Assembly: GCA_943788115.1 (NCBI GenBank)
Contig: CALSPA010000008.1
Span: 53,979-117,978 of the forward strand
Reading direction: 5' to 3'
Source of the DNA: an uncultured Flavobacteriales bacterium
GTDB taxonomy: Bacteria; Bacteroidota; Bacteroidia; Flavobacteriales_D; Parvicellaceae
Length of the DNA stretch: 64,000 bases
The position numbers were made by a program, and so were the translations under genes. Positions 47,070 through 57,430 of the stretch are shown here, piece by piece. Each line of letters opens with the position of its first letter. Positions within the stretch are counted from its first letter, which is position 1. The notes below the pieces were generated by a model, which saw only the letters and a program-made list of their open reading frames with translations, was not told the DNA's origin and made no database searches.

Positions 47070-49974
47070 CAGTTATTTCATCAAAAAACAACCAAGTTTT
47101 ACCACCAGAACCTAAATGCCACTCAGGACAATTACCATAATTTTCAGCCTCAACTTTTAAAAACCTAAAAGGTGTCTCATTTTTAAATTCAACTTCAAAA
47201 TCTTTAATATAAGAACCGTATTTATTATCTGAAAAATCATTTTCAACAACAGCAACAACTTTGTATTTATTCCCATCCAATGAAACCGAAAAAGTAACTT
47301 TTTTTGGAAACCAAATCCATGACTTGATATCTTGTAAAGCTCCAATTGAAATGTATTTGTGAGGCTTCACACTACCGTAATCCACTACTGCTTCAAAATT
47401 TTGGTCATGAAAACCTTGCCAATATCCAGTCATGAAATTATCTGGGCCTTTAAGACCATTAATTAAAGCATTATCACCCCCAGCATTATACTGATTACTG
47501 TAAGTTGATTTTAAATCTAAGGATCTACCACCCTCAGTTTTAAAATATGAAGCCAAAACTGTTTTACTTGAGTCATTTCCAAAATAGGAATAAGCATTAA
47601 AGCTTTCGGATTTACTTATGTAAAAAGGAGCTGTATAAAGCCTATAAATTGTATCTGAATTTGAATTAAAATAGATCTTAGCAGCTTTATTTGAAACAGC
47701 TAATTCTACTTTTAAAGAATCAACAAAAGATTGTTTTACAGCACTAAAATATGGAACTGGAACAATACAATGATCTTTTGAAATTTCTGACACTGGAACA
47801 TTAAGTCTTCCCCATTCTGAATTTGGAGCTGAACCTAGCTCTAAAATTAATTCACCACCATTCATTATATCTTTATGCGATAGATATGACTCTTCTAGTT
47901 GTATCCCATTTAAAAAAGCTGCGACAACATAAAAATCATTAGGATTTTGCCTTTTTGCTACTATTTTAAATTGATTACCATTTTCTAAATTTATTATTGA
48001 TTCATTAAAAAGAGGGGTGCCTATTGTGTAATAAGCAAGACCTGGAGTAACTGAATAAAAACCTAAAGCACTTAAAACATACCAAGAAGACATTTGCCCA
48101 CAATCCTCATTACCTGATAAACCATCAGGTTTACTAGAATATTGCTCATTCATAATCTGATAAACTCTTTTTTGAGTTTTAGCTGGATTACCTAAATAAT
48201 TGTACAAATATGCCATATGATGGCTAGGTTCATTACCATGTGCATATTGACCAATTAAACCAGTAATATCTGACTGCTCTCTTCCTGTCAAACTAGAATT
48301 TGTTTCAAAAAGTTGATCAAGCTTAGATTCGAATGCTGCAACACCACCATGAAGTTCAATAAGGCCATTAATATCATGAGGAACAAACATGCTATACTGC
48401 CATGAATTAGCCTCAGTGAAATTGAAATTTACTTCTGAAGGAATGAATCCATATTGCCAACCACCATTTACTTTAGACTGCATAAAACCATTAGCTGGAT
48501 TAAAGCAATTTTTATAACTCTGAGCTCTTGAAATATATTCATTAAAAATTTCAGTTTTATTGAGCCTTTTAGCCATCATAGCAATACACCAATCATTGTA
48601 TGAATATTCTAATGTTTTAGACACAGATTCGGTTTCTTTTTCTGCAGGAATAAAACCATTAGACCTGTATTCAGGAATACCCAAATCATCTCTTTGAGCC
48701 ACTTGTAACATGGCCTCTAAAAGCAATTCTTCATTTTCCAGCTCTATTCCCTTAACCAACGCATCATAAATAACAGACACCACATGGTAACCTATCATAC
48801 AACCCGTATAATTAGCGGATAATTCCCATATAGGAAGTTGCCCACCATCTAAATAATTTTTTAAAAAAGTATTAATAAACTCCTTTGTCTTTTTTTGTTC
48901 AATTATTGTATATAATGGGTGTGTAGCCCTAAATGTATCCCATAGTGAAAAAATAGTGTAGGTATTATCTTCTGATTGATGGACTTGCAAATCAGTTCCT
49001 CTATAAAAACCATTTACATCATTAAATATGTTTGGAGCAATCATACTGTGATAAAGAGCAGTATAAAAAATTTTATTCTGATCTAATAAATCTCCATTTA
49101 CTTCAATTTTAGACAATGCCTTTTCCCATTTATCTTGAACATTTTCTTTGTATTTATTAAAATCCCAATGATTAGCTTCTGCATTTAAATTAGCCTTAGC
49201 TCCTTGAATACTTACAGCAGAAATACCAACTTTCAGCATTAAACTGTTGTCTTTTAAATTAGTAAAACGAAGAGCAATTTTAGTGGGTTTAGTTTCATCA
49301 TTAGAAAAATAATCTACAAAATTAATTGCAGAAGAAGTTTGAAGATAAAAATAAAAATGTTGCTCTTGAGCCCATGATCTAGAAACTCTATGCCCTTTAA
49401 TTTCGGTTGATGAAACTTGCTCTAAACTCCAATCTAATAATTGATCTCTATGCTCTAAATCAATTATTACATTAGCAGTATCATTTTCAGAATAATCGTA
49501 TTTATGGACACCAACTCTTTCAGTACAAGTAAGTGAAACATCAATTTTATCTCTATTTAAAAGCACATTGTAAAATCCAGGTTCAGCAAACTCATTGGAT
49601 TTATTAAATTTTGAAGAGTAACCATCATTATTTTGGTTATATCCGTTGTTAAAATTTACGGCTCCACTTGTTGGCATTAATAACAAATCGCAATAATCTC
49701 CAACACCTGTTCCACTTAAATGAGTGTGACTAAAACCATAAATAACAGAATCTGAAAAATGATAACCTGAGCATCCGTCCCAACCTTCAATTCTAGTGTC
49801 TGGGCTCAATTGAACCATTCCAAAAGGAGCAGTTGAACCAGGAAAAGTATGACCGTGTCCTCCTGTACCAATAAAAGGATCTACAAATTCAATTTTTTTA
49901 ATTGCTGATGAACAAGAATTCAAAAAAACAATAAAACAAACTAAAAATATATTAATCCTTTTATTCAGTATCAT
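47062..49974 (-). CDS. GH92 family alpha-mannosidase lipoprotein
   Basis: 970 residues; lipoprotein signal ends at Cys21 (FIVFLNSC). The GH92 domain shows the start [79 protein letters not shown] and the catalytic region [27 protein letters not shown]92 enzymes are calcium-dependent exo-alpha-mannosidases acting on high-mannose N-glycans. A C-terminal module (about residues 740-970) ends with [19 protein letters not shown], the same ending as in the GH20 enzyme. The ATG overlaps the end of the upstream transporter gene, so the two form an operon. Confidence 0.94.
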   Translation of the reverse strand: MILNKRINIFLVCFIVFLNSCSSAIKKIEFVDPFIGTGGHGHTFPGSTAPFGMVQLSPDTRIEGWDGCSGYHFSDSVIYGFSHTHLSGTGVGDYCDLLLMPTSGAVNFNNGYNQNNDGYSSKFNKSNEFAEPGFYNVLLNRDKIDVSLTCTERVGVHKYDYSENDTANVIIDLEHRDQLLDWSLEQVSSTEIKGHRVSRSWAQEQHFYFYLQTSSAINFVDYFSNDETKPTKIALRFTNLKDNSLMLKVGISAVSIQGAKANLNAEANHWDFNKYKENVQDKWEKALSKIEVNGDLLDQNKIFYTALYHSMIAPNIFNDVNGFYRGTDLQVHQSEDNTYTIFSLWDTFRATHPLYTIIEQKKTKEFINTFLKNYLDGGQLPIWELSANYTGCMIGYHVVSVIYDALVKGIELENEELLLEAMLQVAQRDDLGIPEYRSNGFIPAEKETESVSKTLEYSYNDWCIAMMAKRLNKTEIFNEYISRAQSYKNCFNPANGFMQSKVNGGWQYGFIPSEVNFNFTEANSWQYSMFVPHDINGLIELHGGVAAFESKLDQLFETNSSLTGREQSDITGLIGQYAHGNEPSHHMAYLYNYLGNPAKTQKRVYQIMNEQYSSKPDGLSGNEDCGQMSSWYVLSALGFYSVTPGLAYYTIGTPLFNESIINLENGNQFKIVAKRQNPNDFYVVAAFLNGIQLEESYLSHKDIMNGGELILELGSAPNSEWGRLNVPVSEISKDHCIVPVPYFSAVKQSFVDSLKVELAVSNKAAKIYFNSNSDTIYRLYTAPFYISKSESFNAYSYFGNDSSKTVLASYFKTEGGRSLDLKSTYSNQYNAGGDNALINGLKGPDNFMTGYWQGFHDQNFEAVVDYGSVKPHKYISIGALQDIKSWIWFPKKVTFSVSLDGNKYKVVAVVENDFSDNKYGSYIKDFEVEFKNETPFRFLKVEAENYGNCPEWHLGSGGKTWLFFDEITVN

Positions 49975-51945
49975 AATTTATTCCTTGTTTTGACAAGATG
50001 GTTTTAGCCCTGTAAGCATAGAAAATAAGGTATAAAAAGCACATAACTGCAACCCAATAAGAAGACTGAATACTAACAATATCCGCAAGCTTTCCTTGAA
50101 TAGGTGGAATAATGGCTCCTCCTAAAATCATCATAATTAAAAATGCAGAACCTTGAGAAGTATATTTACCTAAACCTGCAATACTTAATGAGAAGATACA
50201 AGGCCACATAATAGAACAAAAAAGACCACCACTTAAGAATGCAAAAAGAGCAATGTTACCATTGCTAAATAAACCAATCAACATTGCTGCAACTCCAATA
50301 GCACTAAAAATCTTCAAAGTAGCAACTGGTTTGTCTTTGGCTAAGAAGAAACCAATAATTTGTACTGCTACACAAGAGCTAAAAATTAGAATTTCAATCA
50401 GAGAATAAGAACCATAATTAACCAATAAAATAACTCCTAACGCTACATATGGCACTAAAATTAACAACCATTTTTTCAAACCTTTAGATGGATTAAAAAC
50501 AGTGATTGCTCCTACCCATCTACCAATCATCAATCCACCCCAGTATAAAGAAATAAAAGGAGCTATTTCAGCATCATTCATGACTTTCAAACCTAATGGG
50601 TTTAAATTATTTACTCTATCTGCAACATTTTTAAGCAACTCTCCTAGATTACTTTGAATAGTAACTTCAACACCCACGTAAGTGAAAATGGCAAGCATAC
50701 CCAACACTAATTGAGGATACTGCATAGCGCCCCAACCTATGGGATTGATTGATGATTTTTTATACGCAAATAATATAAATCCGATTATTGATATTAATGA
50801 TATTAATAACAAAACAAGCCTTTTAATTTCTAATGGTTTTTTAATGTTATCTAATTCAGATTGGTAAGAATTTATTTCAAAGAATATTTTACCTAATTCA
50901 CCTCCAGGATTAATTTGAGCTTCTGAATCAATTTTAAATAAAATTTTACCTAAAGAATCTTTAGTCAAATTATTATCTTTTTCATAACCTTTAACAAGAG
51001 TATCTTTATTTTCTATTAAATCTGAAAGAGTTTTATTTTTTGAAGAAATCAAATTAGTATCAATATTATAATAAACTATTTTCATATTTAGATTCTCATT
51101 ATCAATACACTCTGTAAATTTCTGTACTTCTTTTTGCTCATTAGAGTTATAGGACATAAAAACAAGTGCAAAACATGCTACCATAACTACGGTAAGAACA
51201 ACCAATAAGTTTTTCGCCTTATTTGCTGGTTGAAAAGCAGCATCTGACTTGGACTTGAGGTAAGTTTTTTTGAAAAATAGAATCAAAGCTGCAGCCGCCA
51301 TAAGAAACAAACCTGCTACACCCTAGATATAAAGACTCTGAATGGTATTTAATTTTATCTCGTTAGTTCTTAACCATGAGTTCAAGCTCCTCTCCTGATA
51401 ATTGGAGTTGACCCAAATATAATTAAGTGCTACTACAATTGGCCCTATAGTTGTGCCGAAAGAATTCACTCCTCCCGCTAGGTTTAGATCGATGCGATGC
51501 CTTGGCACGGCTCACCCAATGAAACAGCAAATGGCTGGGCTGCTGTTTGCTGTAAAGAAAATCCTAATCCTACTATAAATAATGCCCCCAGACACGTAGT
51601 AAAAAACAGCATGTTTCTCCCTGCTCTGCTCCATTTACTGACGGGTACATAGCCAAGGCTCCAATGGCTGATATGCAAGAAGCCCGTAAATTATTCCATT
51701 TTTATAACCCCAGCTATTTAGTATATCCTTTCCAGATGAGCTTGACAAAACAAATAAGCATTAGATGCCCCAAAATAATAAGCACCATAAAAAGCAAAAT
51801 CTACTAATTGAGATTGAAATTGATCAATGTTAAAATATGTTTTACAAAAAGGAATAAATACTCCGTTAGAAGCAGCTATAAAGCCCCAAAAAAAGAAAAC
51901 AGTAACAAGTGTTGCTAATGCTGAACTATTATTTTTATTTGTCAT
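49961..51945 (-). CDS. FHS-type sugar MFS transporter, heavily frameshifted
   Basis: About 660 residues reconstructed from four pieces; the stretch 51310-51720 carries three or more single-base errors. The N-terminus is [34 protein letters not shown], a first helix of the glucose/galactose transporter type, and the FHS motif [18 protein letters not shown] and the helix [19 protein letters not shown] follow. A hydrophilic insert of about 110 residues (50825-51151) sits between two helices, which is unusual for the family. The C-terminal half holds about seven helices. Probably imports mannose, GlcNAc or related sugars released by the adjacent glycosidases. It is followed by GH92 in one operon. 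Confidence 0.85.
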
Positions 51946-52097
51946 AATTTATAATTTATAATATTTAAAGAAACAATAATATTTTGAATTATTGTAAAAT
52001 AAACACTATGTCTTTTTAAGGCGCTCAGTAAAGTTGTTTAAATTTAGATATATTTATTAATTATCTATAAAGATTAAAAATACTATAGTCTTTCGAT

Positions 52098-52105
52098 TAA
52101 ATTTG
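52098..52105 (+). promoter_or_regulatory. Putative -7 box of the mevalonate operon (TAAATTTG)
   Basis: Exact match to TAnnTTTG, 14 bases before the HMG-CoA reductase ATG at 52120. No good -33 TTG at the usual distance. Confidence 0.4.
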
Positions 52106-52119
52106 CAAAAAACTAATAA

Positions 52120-53475
52120 ATGACTAAAAAAGCGGTTAAAGGTTTCTCTAAACTTTCTAAGGATGGGAAAATTGAGTGGATTGCCAATGAATATTTAAAT
52201 GGTGACGAGAATTGTGTTCATTTATTAAAAAGCTATTGGCACAATGATAAAGCAACTCAAAAAATTCATGACGAGTTTATAGAAAACACCATTTCAAACT
52301 TCTATCTACCTTTCGGGATAGCTCCAAATTTCCTAATCAACAATGAGATTTTCTGTGTTCCAATGGCAATTGAAGAAAGTTCGGTAGTTGCTGCCGCTGC
52401 TAAGTCGGCAACGTTTTGGATGGAAAGAGGAGGATTCAAGGCCGAAGTTTTTATCTACTACTAAAATTGGACATGTTCATTTTGCTTGGTATGGAGATTA
52501 TGAAATTTTAGCAGCTTTTTTCGAATAGCATAAAACATAAATTTCTATGAAGGTACCTCTCACCTTACTTCAAACATGAGAGCAAGGGGAGGCGGAATTA
52601 AAAGACATACAGCTTGTCAACAAAACTGATCTTGAGCCTAACTATTATCAAATAATGGCAAAATTCGAGACCTGTGAAGCGATGGGCGCCAATTTCATTA
52701 ATAGTTTATTAGAAGAATTTTCTAAAATTTTCCAAGTCTGAACTAGAAAATAGCTCACTATCTATTAGCGATAAAAGAGTATTAATTCTTATGTGCATCT
52801 TGAGCAATTACACACCCGAGTGCATTGTAAGAGCCGAAGTAAGTTGCAATATTGAAGAACTTACTGAAGGAACAAACCTTTCAGCAGATGAGTTTGCTAA
52901 AAAAATTCGAACAAGCCATTCATGTCGCTAGAATTGAACCTTACAGAGCAACTACTCACAATAAAGGTATTTTTAATGGCATAGATGCTGTTGTTATTGC
53001 CACAGGAAATGACTTTAGAGCTATTGAGGCTTGTGGCCATACATATGCAGCCAGAAATGGAAGCTACAGCAGTCTCACAGATGTTGAAAATCACAGAAGA
53101 TGGTATCTTTAATTTTTGGATTGAAATTCCATTAGCTTTAGGGACTATTGGAGGTCTTACTTCACTTCATCCAATGGTAAAGTTTGCTCATCAGCTGTTA
53201 GGAAATCCAAATGCTGAACAGTTAATGAAAATTATCGCATCGGCAGGGCTAGCTCAAAATTTTGGTGCCATTCGATCTTTAGTAACAACAGGAATTCAAA
53301 AAGGGCATATGAAAAATGCATCTTTTAAACATACTAAATCAACTTGGAGCAACTGAAGCAGAAAAGATTAGAAGTTAAATCACATTTTGAATCAAGAGTT
53401 GTATCGCATCAAGCAGTTGTTGAACATTTCTGTAAGATTAGAGGAATCAATCAAAAAGATTTAACTAAAAATTGA
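52120..53475 (+). CDS. mvaA: Hydroxymethylglutaryl-CoA reductase, class II-like, frameshifted
   Basis: About 451 residues reconstructed from several frames; errors lie near 52460, 52510-52540, 52560-52600, 52730, 52900, 53100 and 53330. Motifs found in order: [27 protein letters not shown] with the catalytic Glu, [71 protein letters not shown] with the catalytic Asp, [12 protein letters not shown] and [10 protein letters not shown] with the catalytic His. It makes mevalonate. The stop overlaps the next start (TTGA). Frame changes in several frames with intact motifs indicate sequence error, not decay. Confidence 0.88.
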
Positions 53476-54375
53476 AAACTTTTCATGCCAACGGGAAACT
53501 CCTAATTACAGGAGAATATTTGGTTCTTAACGGAGCGGTTTCACTTGCTGTGCCCACCAAAAAAGGGCAATCATTGATGTATAATTACAAAGATGAAAAT
53601 ACACTTACCTGGGAAAGTATAGACGTAAATGGCAATAAATGGTTTGAAGCTGCTTTTTCTGCAGCAGATTTTGATATAATTGAAACATCAAATTACATTA
53701 AAGCTGAATTTTTACAAAAATTAATAAAAAATGCTGCAGCTATAAGTGAAAATAAAAGTAGTTTATCTGGTCATATAAAAACTATTTTAGAGTTTCCAAG
53801 AAATTGGGGGTTTTGGCTCTAGTTCTACTCTAATCACATGTGTAGCTAAATTATTTAGCATTAACCCCTTTACGCTTCACTTTTGTATTAGCAACGGTAG
53901 TGGATACGATATAGCTTGTGCAACTGCGACTGGCTCTATTTGTTATAAACTTGTAAACAATAAGGCAATTTTTAATGAAGTTAAGTGGAACCCTTCATTT
54001 AAAGATTCTATATTTTTTGTTCATCTAAACACCAAACAAGACAGCGCTAAAGAAGTTGAAAAATTCAATAAAAACTCAAAAGACAACTCTATTCAAATTG
54101 AAACAATCAGTTCAATTTCAGAAAAAATATTAAACACAAACTCTCTAAATGAATTTAAAAATCTTTTAGAAAAACATGAACAAGTCATGAGTAAAACTCT
54201 TGAAACTCCCACTATTAAAGAAAAATTATTTAATGATTTTAAAGGAGTTATCAAATCCTTAGGTGCTTGGGGGGGTGACTTTATTTTAGTGTGTGGTGAT
54301 GACTCTTCTAAAGAATATTTCAAAAATAAAGGTTATCATACATTACTAAATTTTGATGATGCACTAATAATTTAA
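53472..54375 (+). CDS. GYDIA family GHMP kinase, candidate phosphomevalonate kinase; frameshifted
   Basis: About 301 residues after removing one extra T near 53803, where the frame should continue NWGFGSSSTLITCVAK (GHMP motif 2). Motif 1 is the N-terminal ANGKLLITGEYLVLNGAVSLAVP and the GYDIA motif is in GSGYDIACATATG. The start is TTG at 53472, overlapping the reductase stop. Found between HMG-CoA reductase and mvaD, where a phosphomevalonate kinase is expected and no canonical one is seen, so that role is a reasonable inference. The C-terminal motif 3 (SLGAWGGDFILVCGDD) is present. Confidence 0.88.
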
Positions 54376-54445
54376 TAGAATTATTTTATTACAATTTTAT
54401 AATAGCTTTAGAAAATGAATAATTTTAAAATAATAATTTTCAAAA

Positions 54446-55523
54446 ATGACTGAAAAATTTCATTGTGATACTGATTCTAATTTCCCAATAAAGGGAAATG
54501 TAAAATGGACCAGTCCATCTAATATTGCATTGGTTAAATATTGGGGGAAAAAACCCATTCAAATTCCAGCAAATCCATCTTTAAGTTTCACTTTAAAAAA
54601 CTGTTTCAGTGAAACTTCTATTGAATTTGAAAAAGCTGAAAAATTTTCATTAGCACTTTATGTTGATGGCAAAAAAAACAAATCCTTTCTAAATAAAATT
54701 GAGACTTTCATTGGTAGAATTAAAGAATATTGCCCATACATATTCAAATACCATCTAAAAATTGAAACTAGCAACACTTTCCCTCACAGTAGTGGCATAG
54801 CATCATCTGCCTCTGGATTAAGTGCATTGGCTTTATGCTTGGTTAGTATAGAGAAAAAAGCTCTGAAGTTATCTGATGATGAATTTTACAAAAAAGTATC
54901 ATTTATTAGTAGGCTAGGTTCGGGCAGTGCTTGCAGGTCAATTTATGGATCGCTTGGTGTTTGGGGTAAGCACACCTCATTTAATGGGAGTAGTGATGAT
55001 TATGCCATTTCTTTTAATGACATCTCACCTATTTTTCACAGCTTTCAAGATACAATTTTACTTGTTGATAAAGGTAAAAAAGAAATTAGCTCTACTCTTG
55101 GTCATGATTTAATGAATAACCATCCGTACTCATCTCTAAGGTACGATCAAGCTTACAACCACATGGTTAAGTTAAAAAACATATTAAAGTCTGGTGATAT
55201 ATTTGAATTCATCAAATTAGTAGAAAAAGAAGCACTTACATTGCATTCAATGATGATGACATCCGATCCATATTTCATATTAATGAAACCAAATACTCTT
55301 AAGTATAATTCAAAAAACATGGCAGATAAGAGCAGAAAGAAAACTACCTATCTGTATCACATTAGATGCCGGGGCTAACGTTCATTTACTGTATCCTAAG
55401 AATATAAAAACTGAAGTTCTATCTGTTATTGAAAAAGATTTAATTGTTTATTGCGAAAATGAACAGTATATTTGTGACGAAGTAGGAAATGGACCTAAAT
55501 TAATTGCGGAACATTATGCTTAA
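54446..55523 (+). CDS. mvaD: Diphosphomevalonate decarboxylase MvaD, frameshifted in this sequence
   Basis: About 359 residues after one extra base near 55312 is removed (NTLK then IIQKIWQIRAERKLPICITLDAGANVHLLYP). GHMP fold with NIALVKYWGKKPIQIPANPSLSFTL, FPHSSGIASSASGLSALAL (P-loop), SRLGSGSACRSIYG and the final DAGANVHLLYP, all of which match MvaD. It makes isopentenyl diphosphate by ATP-dependent decarboxylation. The stop at 55521-55523 overlaps the mvk ATG at 55516 by eight bases, supporting a common operon. Confidence 0.92.
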
Positions 55524-56454
55524 AGACTCGAAGTATTATAGCAAAATATTGCTCTTCGGAGAGTATGGAATAATTAAAGACTCCATGGGGCTTTCTATTC
55601 CATACAATGACTATAATGGCTCTTTAATATTCTCAGATCATAAATCTGAATTCTCTTATTCTTCAAATAAAAATTTATTTAAATTTTACAACCACCTTAA
55701 TTCGTTACAAGACACAAACGCTCTTCCTTGCAGCCTCAACTTAACTCAATTCAAATCTGACATTGAAAATGGAATATTTTTCGACTCCTCTATTCCTCAA
55801 GGTTTTGGAGTGGGAAGTTCAGGTGCACTGGTAGCCGCAGTTTATGATAAATATTGTACCGATAAAATTTCTTCAGAATCACAAATAACAAACAAAAACA
55901 TCCTTAAGCTTAAAACAATTTTTGGACAAATTGAATCTTATTTCCATGGTACAAGCTCCGGTTTAGATCCATTAATTTGTTACCTAAACCTACCCGTTTT
56001 AATTAAATCTAAAAGTGAACTTGGAACTGTTGGCCTTCCTGTTTCTAAAAATGGAAAAGGAGCTATTTTCTTAATGAACACCGGTCAAACCGGAGAAACA
56101 CAACCTCTTGTTCAGCATTTCTTAGAAAGGTGTAAAGAGGAAGGGTTTCGTAAAATGTTAAAAACAAAATTTAAGAAATATAATGATGCAAGTATTGATG
56201 CGTTTCTTAAAAATGATGTAAAACCATTGCTTAAAAATGTCAAAAACCTATCTAAAGTAATTTTAGATAATTTCAAACCTATGATCCCAAAATTATATCA
56301 TAAATTATGGGAGGAAGGTTTAGAATCTAATGCTTACTACTTAAAACTTTGCGGTTCTGGAGGTGGTGGTTTCATTCTTGGATTCACTGAAGATTTTGAC
56401 AAAGCCCAGGAAAAATTAGAAGGTTATTCTTTAGATGTCATCCACAGGTTCTAG
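55516..56454 (+). CDS. mvk: Mevalonate kinase
   Basis: 312 residues from ATG at 55516 (a start at 55504 is possible but lies within mvaD). GHMP motifs are YYSKILLFGEYGIIKDSMGLSIPY at the start, SIPQGFGVGSSGALVAAV (P-loop) around residue 95, and LKLCGSGGGGFILGF near the C-terminus; FHGTSSGLDPLICYLN is the mevalonate-kinase-type catalytic Asp region. It phosphorylates mevalonate. Overlaps mvaD by eight bases and the UbiA-family gene by 20, so the five mevalonate/isoprenoid genes form one operon. Confidence 0.93.
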   Translation: MLKDSKYYSKILLFGEYGIIKDSMGLSIPYNDYNGSLIFSDHKSEFSYSSNKNLFKFYNHLNSLQDTNALPCSLNLTQFKSDIENGIFFDSSIPQGFGVGSSGALVAAVYDKYCTDKISSESQITNKNILKLKTIFGQIESYFHGTSSGLDPLICYLNLPVLIKSKSELGTVGLPVSKNGKGAIFLMNTGQTGETQPLVQHFLERCKEEGFRKMLKTKFKKYNDASIDAFLKNDVKPLLKNVKNLSKVILDNFKPMIPKLYHKLWEEGLESNAYYLKLCGSGGGGFILGFTEDFDKAQEKLEGYSLDVIHRF

Positions 56455-57430
56455 ACAACAAAATTCCTTTGCTGATAAAAAACTCTCCATTTTTGTCAAA
56501 TTATTAGCCATGCTTTCTTTAGTAAGATGGTACAATGTTTTACTCATTACTATTGGATTATATCTTAGCTCAATTTTCATGTTGCAAGAGGGAGTTAGCA
56601 AAATAACGGTTCTTAAAGAATTACCTCTACATTTAAATATTCTAGCAATTGCTAGTTTTATAATGGCTGGCTATATCATTAATGCTTTTTATGATTTTGA
56701 AAAAGACATGATTAACCATCCAGAAACAACAGTTTTTGATAGAATTATTAGTAAGAAATTCTGCTTAAACTCATACATTTTCTTTTTATTTATAGGAGTT
56801 TCCATATCTCTATTTCTTGGATGGAAAGTATTCATCTTTAACAGCTTTTTTTCCACTGGTTTATGGATTTATTCGCACAAATTGAGAAAAAAACCCTTAT
56901 CTGGTGAAATGGGAGCTTCACTATTAACTGTTGCACCATTTGCAAGTCTAAGTTTATTATACATGGAAATAAACACTACTATTATTCTTTATGTTTGTTA
57001 CATTCTTGCGATAACATTTACCAGAGAAGTTATAAAAAAAATGGTTTCCCTAAAGGGTGATTTGATTGTCAATGAAAAAAGCATACCCATTATTTTTGGC
57101 ATTAGAAATACTAAATACATTATTCTCATTTTGATGCTTTTATCACTTATACCAATTGCAATAATTTTACCAGCAATAATAACTCAACCCATTGTTTACT
57201 ATTTTGGCTTGAGTTTTATTATGATTCTTTTATGTCTTACCTTATTAAGGTTCGCAAGAACATCTACTCATTTCAACAAAATCAACAACATCTATAAAAT
57301 CATTATTATTTTAGCAATACTCTCGATAATACTTTATAAGATTCATTATGAAAAAAATCATCTACCCTATTACTCTTACTTTCATATTAATGGCTTGTGC
57401 CAACTCAAACAATCAAAAGAACATGTCTAA
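56435..57430 (+). CDS. UbiA-type prenyltransferase (geranylgeranylglycerol-phosphate synthase-like)
   Basis: 331 residues with about nine hydrophobic helices. The first Asp-rich motif is NAFYDFEKDMINHPET (N-x3-D-x3-D type) near residue 88; a second, weaker set follows in SLKGDLIVNEKSIP. This is the UbiA superfamily; Bacteroidota members beside mevalonate genes are usually called geranylgeranylglycerol-phosphate geranylgeranyltransferase, but a menaquinone or heme O role cannot be excluded. The last 28 residues overlap the oligopeptidase B start by 83 bases, an unusual amount that may reflect a frameshift error near the end. Confidence 0.84.
   Translation: MSSTGSRQQNSFADKKLSIFVKLLAMLSLVRWYNVLLITIGLYLSSIFMLQEGVSKITVLKELPLHLNILAIASFIMAGYIINAFYDFEKDMINHPETTVFDRIISKKFCLNSYIFFLFIGVSISLFLGWKVFIFNSFFSTGLWIYSHKLRKKPLSGEMGASLLTVAPFASLSLLYMEINTTIILYVCYILAITFTREVIKKMVSLKGDLIVNEKSIPIIFGIRNTKYIILILMLLSLIPIAIILPAIITQPIVYYFGLSFIMILLCLTLLRFARTSTHFNKINNIYKIIIILAILSIILYKIHYEKNHLPYYSYFHINGLCQLKQSKEHV

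Noticed and set aside
51310..51720. Insertion sequence interrupting the sugar transporter
   Set aside because: No transposase, terminal inverted repeats or target duplication; the transporter motifs are contiguous after frame corrections.
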